Shown piece after piece: positions 1-9,110 of a stretch of 64,000 nt of DNA (the stretch's first letter is position 1; each line of letters starts with the position of its first letter). The stretch is taken from contig CM035416.1 in the NCBI GenBank assembly GCA_020310875.1, positions 79,569,778 through 79,633,777 of the forward strand, in the 5' to 3' direction. A model generated the notes under the pieces. It did no database searches, was not told the DNA's origin, and saw nothing but the letters and a program-made list of their open reading frames with translations. Position numbers and translations under genes: made by a program. Source of the stretch: Ceratopteris richardii (Eukaryota; Streptophyta; Polypodiopsida; Polypodiales; Pteridaceae).

Positions 1-599
1 ATAATGATTCACCAGTAAATTGTTACATAATCTAGAGAAGTAAAAAAGAAAATCCAGATTGAGTTCATCTTATTTTTTTGTTTAGGTAAGCTTTGAAAAT
101 TTGATATAATACCACTTCTACATTGCAATGGACGAGTAACTAATTCAAGAATATCTTGCACATTGTTGAACCCATGAATTCGTGCAGAAGCATTGAAGAC
201 AATATGTTCGGTGTTATAGTCTATATTCAAGTCCAATGAAGAAGCATTAACAACGCAATATCCTATGTATTCTATGTATTGCTAAATTGTAATAGTGCAG
301 AATCTCCAAGTTGTAAAGTTACCCAGTATAACCATTAATTTCCTATATTTAGATATAGAGTGATGATGGAGAAACTAAGAGATTTAGAGTAATCTAAATC
401 ATCCTACCCAAGAACCCTCCATTCACCTACTCCTATCCCTAACCGGACTAGAGAGAAGAGAGGTTAATGGTTCTCATTCCTTTGCATCGGATGGAGGATC
501 AGCAATAGCCTTTTCATGATCTTCCTTAGATGTGGAATCCAAGATTTTTGTTGAAGGTTTTGCCCCTTCTATTATCCGCACCTCTCTATGGTCTTGAGA
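1..599. other. AT-rich stretch without a convincing gene
   Basis: Only short chance frames are present. The part nearest 600 probably belongs to the tail of the minus-strand G1 gypsy remnant described next, because a minus-strand reading continues past its stop with interrupted frames. Nothing else could be supported. Confidence 0.4.
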
Positions 600-1082
600 T
601 TAGTCCTCACTTTCACTCTTAATGGGATTCTCATCACACAATCGGTCCATTGAATTCACAAAAGAATCAACATTATGAGATGCTATCAAGCACTCCCATT
701 TAGATGTGAAGTGATGCTGAGCAAAAAATGAAAACATTCCATGCATATGCCCATTATGAACAAGCACACATTCTAAAGAGTAATTCATAGTCACATAATG
801 TTTGATCAACCAATCTTCACCTAGTATGATTTTCTCTTCTATATGTGGTTCATCCACAATTAAAAATTCTTTTAGAGAAACTAATCCTTCAGTGTTAATT
901 AAAATCATGGTTTCTCTAAGACAACTTAATTCTCATCCTTGTACATCAATAATGTCAATGTTTATTTGCAAAATAGCTTCTTGCATAGCCCAAGCTAATT
1001 CCATGCATATCACACTCTTACTTATGCTTGGATATGTGTGAGAAAACATTATTTCTCTAAATTTTGGTTCCAACATGGAATG
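600..1082 (-). pseudogene. Retropepsin-like remnant downstream of integrase (Tat-like gypsy G1)
   Basis: The minus-strand reading from 1082 down to 600 has one in-frame stop near 930. After the stop comes a 102-codon open segment containing IEEKIILGEDWLIKH, which resembles the second conserved block of retropepsins (ILG-x-DWL). Segments around it (RETMILIN, then a FLIVDEP-like stretch) match degraded sequence just right of 59253 in G4. The catalytic D-T/S-G half is not visible here. Once the copia element at 1083-10674 is taken out, this segment lies directly downstream, on the minus strand, of the integrase C-terminal remnant at 10680-11480. That places it after integrase, as in G2, G3 and G4. 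A chance frame is possible because this copy alone is weak; the shared order in four copies raises confidence. Confidence 0.4.
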
Positions 1083-1314
1083 TGCTAATATATTTAGGTA
1101 GTGATGTGTGTGAACACACTAGGACTGTCGGGGCACTTTTTTCCCTCTTTAGGAGGTTTTTTTCCCCCCGGCTTGTATATACGCCTACTGCCCTAATGGG
1201 CTACTTATCTTTGTACATTCTCTAGTAATACTATCAGTATTGTGTGTTTGTGCTCCAAGCTTCTTCTTCTTCCTTGTGTTGTTCGCGTGCTTCCGCAGAC
1301 ATCTATCTCCAACA
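1083..1314 (+). repeat. 5' LTR of copia C1
   Basis: The LTR is 232 bp, the same length as the C3 3' LTR at 58109-58340 and alignable with it along its whole length. It contains a thymine-rich block followed by a cytosine run, a TATATA stretch near 1176, and (CTT) repeats near the end. The end CCAACA is followed two bases later by the primer site. Start and end were fixed by the flanking GAATG duplication. Confidence 0.9.
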
Positions 1315-1316
1315 AT

Positions 1317-1328
1317 TGGTATCAGAGC
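1317..1328 (+). promoter_or_regulatory. Primer binding site of C1 (tRNA-iMet)
   Basis: TGGTATCAGAGC is the plant primer binding site complementary to the 3' end of initiator methionine tRNA. It lies two bases after the LTR end, where minus-strand DNA synthesis starts. Confidence 0.92.
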
Positions 1329-1669
1329 AGGTCGTCGCTTCATCTAGGGCGCCATCGATACTCCTCTGTTTGCAGTCTCAGAATCGCACGAATTTTGGTG
1401 AGCATACTCAGCGCGTTTTTGAGATCAAAACTGCTTCACTTTGTGGTGCCGAAATCGCGATCTGAGCTCGTTTTGGCCTTCGAACGCATTACCGTAGCAC
1501 TTGTGCAGGCTATTTCATCTTTTTGTGCCAAAGGTATATACTAGTTTCTGTTCGCCAGTATAAGCGTCTCAAAGTCTGCTACAGGTCTAGCAGAATTCGT
1601 TGGGGTAGTTCTGTTCAACTTTTTGAGATACAGTCAATTTTCTGCATCAAGGTATTTTAGTCACCGGCC

Positions 1670-2000
1670 ATGGTTGAAAGCAGTGATGTATTCCGTATGT
1701 TGGTTGTCGTTGAGGATAAGTTGGTACCAACTACCCATTATGGGCTTATATGATGCGACATGTATTGGTTGCAAAAGGATTGTGGAACATTGTGCAGGGT
1801 GTTGAAAGACATCATGTTACACCTCTGACTACAAGTACTACAAATACAGATGTTGGAGCTGATGAAGATGGTGTCGAAGATGATATTCTGCAGATTCCTG
1901 TTCGTGCTGTTGTTTCTGTTGCACCTACTGCAGAGCAGATTCGTTGGGATGGCAGAGATGCCCAGGCACATGCATTGATAGCTTTGTCTGTCAAACGTGC
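1670..2000 (+). pseudogene. Copia C1 gag, N-terminal part
   Basis: An ATG at 1670 begins the same N-terminal reading seen in C3 at 53775. After a frame change, the reading continues to 2000 with an acidic linker and WDGRDAQAHALIALSVKRA, typical of copia capsid (UBN2-type Gag). The frame breaks exactly at the chromovirus insertion and resumes at 8451, so this half and 8451-9110 were one gene. The uninterrupted equivalent is at 54000-54320. Small frame differences within 1670-1760 show it was already decaying or is poorly conserved there. Gag would form the virus-like particle core in the cytoplasm. Confidence 0.8.
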
Positions 2001-2497
2001 TGTTGTATATTATTGAACAATGCATTGCTAAAGTGTTATATTATTAATGTATTAATATGTTTTTGATGTTTCTGTTATAGCAGCTAAAGGTTCGTGAGGA
2101 GCGTGCAAGGCGTGAAAGGGCGAACATCAATAATCCGAATAATTATTATTTAGCTTGTAAATAAACCTGCGTAGAAGGTTCTATTGTTAGAAAAGTAATG
2201 GTTAGAATAAGGGTCGTTGTAGACCGCAGTTTCTGTTATTCAAAGTAATGGCTTTCTGTAGAAGTTACTAACTTTTAGTTTCACACCTACTTTTTGAAGC
2301 CGCCCTCATGTAACCACTATTTTCGACGTAATCAAAAGTCCTATAAATACATGCACTCTGTGGACTGTCAAAACGAAGTGCATGGGGGGAGATTGCACCC
2401 AATCTTGCGTTCGGTCTCATCTCTTGTTGCCTCTATTTTCTGTGTGTTTTTCTACGTCCGTAATCTCTGTATGCGCGTGAGCAAGATCCTGACAACA
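2001..2497 (+). repeat. 5' LTR of the chromovirus
   Basis: This is a 497-bp direct repeat of 7949-8445. A TATAAATA box at about 2343-2350 is a likely promoter, and the downstream part up to the LTR end would form R-U5. Starts TGTTG, ends CAACA, directly preceded by the CGTGC duplication. Confidence 0.95.
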
Positions 2498-2498
2498 G

Positions 2499-2510
2499 TG
2501 GTATCAGAGC
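2499..2510 (+). promoter_or_regulatory. Primer binding site of the chromovirus (tRNA-iMet)
   Basis: A perfect TGGTATCAGAGC starts two bases after the LTR end at 2497. It is complementary to initiator methionine tRNA and primes first-strand synthesis. Confidence 0.93.
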
Positions 2511-2566
2511 TCTGCACGCGTCAATACAGAGGGTTCTGTTCTCTGTTCGCGATTTTGATTTCCGAT

Positions 2567-2670
2567 TCCATCTCCATCTCCATCTCCATCTCCGTCTTCG
2601 TCTTTGGTTTCGGTTTCTGTTTCTGTTCCTGTTTCGTCTTCGGTTTCGGTTTCTGTTCCTGTTCCAGAAC
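2567..2670 (+). repeat. Pyrimidine-rich simple repeats in the chromovirus leader
   Basis: About four copies of a TCCATC hexamer are followed by short TTCGGT/TTTCTG-type repeats and an inverted CTGTTC/GAACAG-like stretch. No coding role is supported. It may give a structured or translation-permissive leader, but that is inference. Confidence 0.6.
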
Positions 2671-2814
2671 CAGAACCTATGTTTTCACCTACGTTTACTC
2701 CAAGGCGTTGACTAAGGCAAAGAACTTAGGCAATACATTGGCAACATTGGCACCCAAGGCTCCCTTGGCGACCGTTGGCTACACGCGAGGCAATTTTAAT
2801 TTTTGAGTGGTAAT

Positions 2815-2915
2815 CGAGAGGTTTAGAGTCCCTAAGGTAGGAGGATTTGAACCCACAACCTCCTACTTTCAAGGGAAGTACTTTGACCACTCCACCATCT
2901 CTTGGAGTTGTACTC
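2815..2915 (-). other. tRNA-like (Pol III A/B box) segment, possible SINE or tRNA relic
   Basis: On the minus strand an A-box-like TGGTGGAGTGG is followed about 40 bases later by a B-box-like GGTTCAAATCC. Between them lies a possible anticodon arm with a perfect 5-bp stem (TACTT/AAGTA) and a 7-base loop. The start resembles serine tRNAs, but the acceptor ends do not pair convincingly and the T stem has a mismatch, so a functional tRNA is not claimed. It sits in the untranslated leader of the chromovirus. It could be a tRNA-derived SINE fragment captured by the element, or an old tRNA pseudogene. Confidence 0.4.
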
Positions 2916-3275
2916 AAGTTCTCTCTCTTTCTTACTTGTGGAAGGCGCACGCGTCGATTTCAAGGATGGACCCAACAAAGAATCAAGTGTATCTCTCAAT
3001 CCGTAGGTCGGATTGAGGCGTGTAATATACCGTTGGAAAGCTCTCGGAACGAACTTTCGAATGAGCTAGCTTGGAAGTGTGAATTCCTTCAAAATCCTTG
3101 GGTGGCACTTGATTGAGTGTTCAAGATACCAAGCAAGGTTGAGAACACGGGATCGAGACACCAAGGTTGCAAACAAGAAGGTTCAATACACCAAGGTTGA
3201 GAGCAAGGGTCCAAGAGCACCACGGAGGATTACAGTAATTCACCTCTACCTGCTGCAACACTTGAACAACAACTA

Positions 3276-5780
3276 GTGCTCTTGCGGCATGAGCTTCAAG
3301 GAGCTCAGAACGAGATCCGACAACGTGATGAAATCCTCCAAAAGATGCAAGCTGAGGAAGACAACCTTACGAGAGTAGTAAAAGCTATTGTGTCTGCCCA
3401 ATCTGATGTTACTCATTCAAAGATTGGTAATAGAAACTACCAGTTTCTACGATTTGATGGCCGAAAGGATGGGCCTTTAGTACTTTCTTGGTTGTCGCAG
3501 TTTGATGATTTTTATACCGATGAAATGTATGCTGAAAGTGAAAAAGTTAAATTTGCCACTAACTATTTAGTAGGTAAAGCACAACTCTGGTGGAATGTCC
3601 TGCGGCACAGTACGGAGCGTCCAACAACTTGGAAGGATTTTCAAGAAAACGTGAAGGATTCATTTCTTCCTCCTCAATACCATTTGCATGTTCGACGAGC
3701 ATGGACGACCCTTACATGGAAGGAGGGTGATACGGTTACTACCTACACAGAGCGGTTCTGGAAAAATTTACTACTTGTACGAATGCTTGAAGATGTATCA
3801 GAAGATATCTTGCAGCAGAAATACAAAGATGGCTTGGAGGTGGGAATCCAAGCTAAGCTTCACACCCTACGACCTACAACCCTCAACGAGGCTATATCTT
3901 TTGCTTACGATGCAGAAAAAGAATTCCAGTCCATAACCAATTCACTCCGTCTACAACAACCACGTCCACGACCATTTCCTGTTAAACCTTCATTTCCTAT
4001 GAAGCGTAATTTTAATGCCCCATCTTACCCTAGTTTTTCTCATCCTCCACAATCCAATTACTCAACTTCACCCGTTGCTTCATCTCTCCAACCAACCAAA
4101 CCACCTACCCTTCAAACTTCAGCAGTGAATGCCCAACAGAAGCGACCACGAATCACTTGCTGGAATTGTGGTAAACCTGGACATACAAAAATACGATGTA
4201 GATTGCAACCTCTTCATATGAAACAGGCTACAGCTCGATTGCATAACATGGAGGTCTATAATGAAGAAATTCCTCCTGTTTGGACAGAGGAATCACTGGA
4301 GAAGGACTTAAGTACCTTGGGTAACGATATCTCTCTACACTCTCTTCTTTGCATGCAGGGTACAATAAATAACAAACTAGTTAAAATTCTACATGACGAT
4401 GGTAGTTCACATGACTTCATTTCACATTTATTAGTACAAGAACTTAATTTACAAATGTTTCCTTCTTTGTATAAAGTGAAAGCTGCATTTCAAGGTAGTC
4501 GTTATAATGTAACACGAGAAGTGCAAGATGTTACAATTAGCATAGGCCCTTATGTTGATTCACGAACATTTTTAATTGCACCTTTGCAATCTTATGATGT
4601 TATACTAGGTATGCTTTTTTGTCACCATTATAACCCACGTATTGACTACCATACTCATACCTTTAAGTTTGTTTTCAAAGGTCAAATCATTACTTTGTCT
4701 GCACGGCATGATTTCCAGCCATTTCCATTGATTAGTCACACTCAAGTAAAGCGTGCATTTAGGAAAGGATTCAACTCATGCATTGTTTTTGTCAATGTCA
4801 TCAATGATTATACTCATACACTTCCAGATGCATATAAACCTTTCATGAGTACTTATAAGGATTGTTTTATGTCCGAATATCCCTCTGAACTACCACCATC
4901 TCGAGGATCCTTTGACCATAGCATAGACTTAGTCCCTGGTAGTTCTCCTCCTCATAAAGCACCCTATAGACATGGCCCACTACATCAAAAGGAAATAGAA
5001 AATCAAGTAAAAGACCTACTACAAAAAGGACTTATAAGGCCTAGTTCTTCCCCATTTGGAGCACCAGTTCTCTTAGTAGAGAAGAAGAATAAAACTTATC
5101 GAATGTGCATTGATTATAGAGCCCTTAACAAGATCACGATCAAGAATAGATACCCTATTCCTCGAATAGATGATCTCTTAGATAAGTTACGAGGAGCTCG
5201 TGTCTTTAGTAAAATTGATCTTAAATCGGGTTACCATCAGATTCGTATGACACAAAGTGATATTTTTAAGACTGCATTTAGAACTCAAAATGGCCATTAT
5301 AAATTTATGGTAATGCCCTTTGGACTTACTAATGCCCCTGCTACATTTGCGCGAATGATGAACAATATTTTTCTTGATTACCAAGCTTTTGTTCTTGTCT
5401 TCTTTGATGACATACTTGTTTACAGTAAGAATGATAGTGAACATGAAAAGCATCTTGAAACAGTTTTTCATTTGTTACGAGAGAACACACTTTATGCTAA
5501 TCCTGAAAAGAGTTATTTCTTTCAGCATAAGCTAGAATATTTAGGACATATTATTTCAAGTGAAGGTGTGCATGTGGATCCGAAAAAGATTAGAGTTATC
5601 ATAGAATGGCCTACACCACAATCAATCAATGATGTTCGTTCTTTTCATGGGTTGGCTAGTTTCTATAGGAAGTTTGTTCGAAATTTTTCTTATTTAGCAT
5701 TGCACTTTCACATGCACCTGTTTTACAATTACCTGATTTTTCACAACCCTTTCATGTTGTTACTGATGCTAGCGGTTTAG
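3276..5780 (+). pseudogene. Chromovirus gag-pol, first part: Gag, protease, reverse transcriptase
   Basis: The 834-codon frame is open without ATG from 3201; the given start is a GTG, and the first in-frame ATG comes about 24 codons later. Order: coiled N-terminus, Gag capsid (residues about 50-220, with FDGRKDGPLVLSWLSQF and the WW near residue 110), a basic proline-rich linker, one perfect CCHC knuckle CWNCGKPGHTKIRC (about 295), a protease segment, then RT with MCIDYRALNK and FFDDILVYS (about 600-720). The protease catalytic triplet reads D-D-G where D-S/T-G is expected. After FYRKFVRNFS (near 5690) the reading leaves the family pattern: roughly 35-40 codons are missing and the frame shifts. 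The RNase H start continues in the other frame and then in the next entry. Confidence 0.93.
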
Positions 5781-5797
5781 GAATAGGTGTTGTTTTA

Positions 5798-7585
5798 ATG
5801 CAAAATGACCATCCCATTGCATTTGAGAGTAGAAAGCTTAAGCCCTCAGAACAGAATTATAGTACGTATGATAAAGAACTGTTAGCAGTTGTGCATGCTT
5901 TGCGAATTTGGAAACACTATCTTATGGGCTCTGAAGTATTAATCAAAACCGATCAACAGGCTATTAAGCATTTATTAAGTCAGCCCTTAATCTCTGATAG
6001 GCATCTTAAGTGGGCATCATTCATTCAAAATTTCCAACCCATGATACAATATCAGCCAGGTAAAGCTAATGTCGTAGCTGATGCTCTTAGCCGTTTTCCT
6101 TCGAATTCCGTTATTTTGAATCATATTTCTGCCATTCAAATTCATTCTTTTCAAGACATGGTTTCCACTTATGCATCTGATTTGTATTTTTCACGTGCAT
6201 GGCATGACTCCAATAATGGTGCCTCTTTTGAACATTATACATTTCATCATGGTTTTCTTTATTTTCAACATAGATTGTGCATAACCCAAGCTTTTAAAGA
6301 TTTTGTCATTAAAGAAATGCATGAACCATCTTACATGGGTCATAGAGGCATACAGAGCACTATTTCTGCTTGCAAAGATTTCTTCTTTTGGACACACATG
6401 GAAAAAGACATTGCACATTATGTTTCTCAATGCATTGTATGTCAGCGTGTCAAACGTCATCATGGTAAACCATTTGGATTATTAATGCCACTTCCTATTC
6501 CAAATGAACCATGGGAACAAATCTCTATGGATTTTATCATAGGTTTTCCTATCACTTCATCACATAATGATATGATTTGGACAATAGTTGATAGGTTTAG
6601 TAAATATGCATATTTCATTCCATGTAGAAAAACTTTGACTGCACCTCAAGCTGCAAAATTATTCATTAAATGCATTTTTCCACATCATGGATTTCCTAAA
6701 GTAATGTTATCTGATCGTGATGTTAGGTTTTGTAATCATATTTGGGTTGCCTTATTTCAACATTTTGGTTCTAAAATAGATTTTAGCTCTGCATTTCATC
6801 CTGAAAGTAATGGACAGAGTGAGGCTACAAATAGTACTATTCTTGATTTATTGCGTTGTTATTCATTAGATAATCCTAATAACTGGGATGACAAGTTGCC
6901 ATTGCTTCAATTTGCTTACAATAACACTTCACACACCACTACTGGTCGTGCACCTTTTGAAATAGTTTTTGGTAAAAAGCTTCCCACTCCCATGTCCCTC
7001 ACCCAAACCGACATTCCGATGGCTGATTCTATTGCTCAAGACCACGTTTCTATACTTCATGATGTTCACGAGCACATTAGGAAAAGTCAAGAGCGATATA
7101 CACGTATTATCAATACTAAACGATTACCCAAAGAATTCAAGGAAAATGATTTTGTATGGTTGCGAATAATTAAAAGATGTCTCAAAAATATTTTGCAGCA
7201 TCCTAAAATTAAACTTGCACCACGCTATTATGGACCGTTTCGCATTATAGAAAAAATTAATGATAATTCATTTCGATTAGATATTCCATCCCATTGGACT
7301 ATACATAATTCTTTTCATATTAGTTTACTTAAACCCTTTAAAGGAACTTTACCACTTGCTCCACTTCTTGATGACCCTCCTTTGATTGAAGAACAATCTG
7401 AAATCTTAGTTCCTGAGAAAATCATTGATCATGATGTCACTACTACACGCACAGGTACTCAATATCATCGATATTTGGTTAAGTACAAAAATCACTCTAT
7501 TGAAGAATGTCAATGGATACATAAAACACAATTAACACCTCATTATGACCACTTAATTTCTGCATATCATACACAAACACATTAA
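5798..7585 (+). pseudogene. Chromovirus gag-pol, second part: RNase H, integrase, chromodomain
   Basis: The 595-codon frame is the displaced continuation of the previous entry. The RNase H start TDASGLGIGVVL can be read in this frame from about 5760, before the first ATG. Next come the RNase H body (DKELLAVVHAL, TDQQAIKHLL), the integrase zinc-binding HHCC region (GHRG ... CIVCQRVK), and the integrase core with all three acidic positions visible: MDFIIGF, LSDRD, and the E of HPESNGQSEATN. The last 60 residues form a chromodomain (EKIIDH, YLVKYKNHSIEECQWI), which in this family directs integration to particular chromatin. No internal stop is present, so decay is limited to the upstream deletion. 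Confidence 0.93.
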
Positions 7586-7693
7586 TGTAACAGCTCCATG
7601 AACATTTCCATGCATGTATTTTTACATGGCACATGCCTATTTTCTTTATTCAGTGATGAAACATGTGACTGGCCATCCATGTTTATTATTATA

Positions 7694-7948
7694 TCAACTG
7701 AGGTCAGTTGCTTGTTCAACTGCGGGGCATGTTATACCTTATGGAATATGTTGAACAATGCATTGTTGGATTGAAATATAAAATAGCCAATGCATTGTTG
7801 GATTGAAATATAGAATAGCCAATGCATTATTGGATTGAAATATAGAATAGCCAATGCATTGTTGGAATATGTTAAACACTGCATTATAATTGTTAGAGTG
7901 TTGAATTATTTTATCAACTGAGGTCAATTGCTTGTCAACTGGGAGGCA
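7694..7948 (+). repeat. Duplicated polypurine-tract region before the 3' LTR
   Basis: A block containing AACTGAGGTCA, GCTTG and GGGGCATGTTATA at about 7696-7740 recurs at about 7914-7956, where it ends in the purine tract GGGAGG and the start of the true 3' LTR. The spacing is about 218 bases, and the 32-bp repeats lie inside the duplicated interval. The second copy is the functional polypurine tract; the first looks like an older one displaced inward. Confidence 0.65.
7761..7867 (+). repeat. 32-bp tandem repeat, 3.3 copies
   Basis: Units start at 7761, 7793, 7825 and 7857 (the last partial), each beginning CATTGTTGGATTGAAATATA or close to it. They lie between the stop codon and the 3' LTR of the chromovirus. 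The unit start resembles the LTR start region (GAACAATGCATTG), suggesting slippage during reverse transcription or local duplication. Confidence 0.9.
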
Positions 7949-8445
7949 TGTTGTATATTATTGAACAATGCATTGCTAAAGTGTTATATTATTAATGTAT
8001 TAATATGTTTTTGATGTTTCTGTTATAGCAGCTAAAGGTTCATGAGGAGCGTGCAAGGCGTGAAAGGGCGGACATTAATAATCCGAATAATTATTATTTA
8101 GCTTGTAAATAAACCTGCGTAGAAGGTTCTATTGTTAGAAAAGTAATGGTTAGAATAAGGGTCGTTGTAGACCGCAGTTTCTGTTATTCAAAGTAATGGC
8201 TTTCTGTAAAAGTTACTAACTTTTAGTTTCACGCCTACTTTTTGAAGCCGCCCTCATGTAACCACTATTTTCGACGTAATCAAAAGTCCTATAAATACAT
8301 GCACTCTGTGGACTGTCGAAATGGAGTGCATGGGGGGAGATTGCACCCAATCTTGCGTTCGGTCTCGTCTCTTGTTGCCTCTATTTTCTGTGTGTTTTTC
8401 TGCGTCCGTAATCTCTGTATGCGCGTGAGCAAGATCCTGACAACA
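7949..8445 (+). repeat. 3' LTR of the chromovirus
   Basis: A 497-bp copy of 2001-2497 with no length change. The ten differences I count are all C/T or G/A, spread over both copies and partly at CpG sites, as expected from deamination of methylated cytosine. Followed by the second copy of CGTGC. Confidence 0.95.
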
Positions 8446-8450
8446 CGTGC

Positions 8451-9110
8451 CATTATTCCTCGTATTCGCTCTTGTAGAACAACTAAGGATGCTTGGGATA
8501 CACTTACCACATTGTACGAAGCTAGGAATGAGGCTCGTGTTGCTTACCTCCGAAAACAGTTGGAGAGTGAGCACATGAATGAAGGTGATTCTATGGACAG
8601 TTTCCTAACAAAGATCAAAGACTTGAAGGAACAATTGATTTTTGTTGATGAGGTTATACCGGATAGCTCACTTGTGCAGACCGTTCTGAATGGTCTTCCT
8701 GATTCATATCAGAGTTTTGCTTCTACTCTTCGGTTGATGATGAAAGGCAATCCAAATGCCTTGTCATTTGAGGAGTTAGTCTCTGTTCTGTTGCAGGATG
8801 ATCAGTCCAGGAAAGACAGGTCCATTATGCGAGTTGCAGATCAAGCTTTCCTGGCTAGTCAGAAGGGCAAAGGAAAATGGAGCTCTTCAACTAGTAAGCA
8901 AAAATCTGCTAATTCTGCATATTCAAAGAAGGAAGATAAAGATGAGAAGAAATCAGAAAAGCAGAAATTGTTTTGTAAGTATTGTAAAGGGAATGATCAT
9001 ATCATAAAGAACTATCCAAAACTGGCTGCTAAAGAGGCAAAGAAGAAAGAGGCTGGAATGGTTGTTGCAGAGGCAACTACACCAAAAATAGAGTCTGCAA
9101 ATCTTGTGTA
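8451..9110 (+). pseudogene. Copia C1 gag, C-terminal part
   Basis: The reading resumes at the insertion site with IIPRIRSCRTTKDAWDTL and continues through LESEHMNEGDSMDSFLTKIKDL to a lysine-rich region. The knuckle reads CKYCKGNDHIIKNYP, with the last zinc ligand Cys replaced by Tyr; C3 has Tyr at the same place. It ends in a TAG at 9108-9110 where C3 has CAG, so that stop is a simple C-to-T change. The open frame technically begins inside the chromovirus LTR at 8242, but that part is not Gag. Confidence 0.88.

Larger units (their letters stand above)
2001..8445 (+). mobile_element. Ty3/gypsy chromovirus inserted in copia C1 gag
   Basis: Two 497-bp LTRs (2001-2497, 7949-8445) begin TGTTG and end CAACA. 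They are flanked by a perfect 5-bp duplication CGTGC (1996-2000, 8446-8450). The unoccupied equivalent site is visible in the C3 gag around 54090. The primer site, gag with a zinc knuckle, protease, RT, RNase H, integrase and a terminal chromodomain are in the standard gypsy order. The LTRs differ at 10 positions by eye, all transitions, so this is one of the youngest insertions in the window. A deletion near 5700 shifts the frame between RT and RNase H, so this copy is not autonomous. Clade within the chromoviruses (Reina, Galadriel, Tekay, CRM) was not resolved. Confidence 0.95.

Noticed and set aside
2294..2806. 170-codon plus-strand frame through the chromovirus 5' LTR and leader
   Set aside because: It starts in the LTR and covers simple repeats. 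The identical LTR copy gives a different fusion at 8242, so it is accidental.
7600..7948. Possible CRISPR-like array because of the regular 32-bp units
   Set aside because: The units are directly tandem without unique spacers and lie within a plant retrotransposon.
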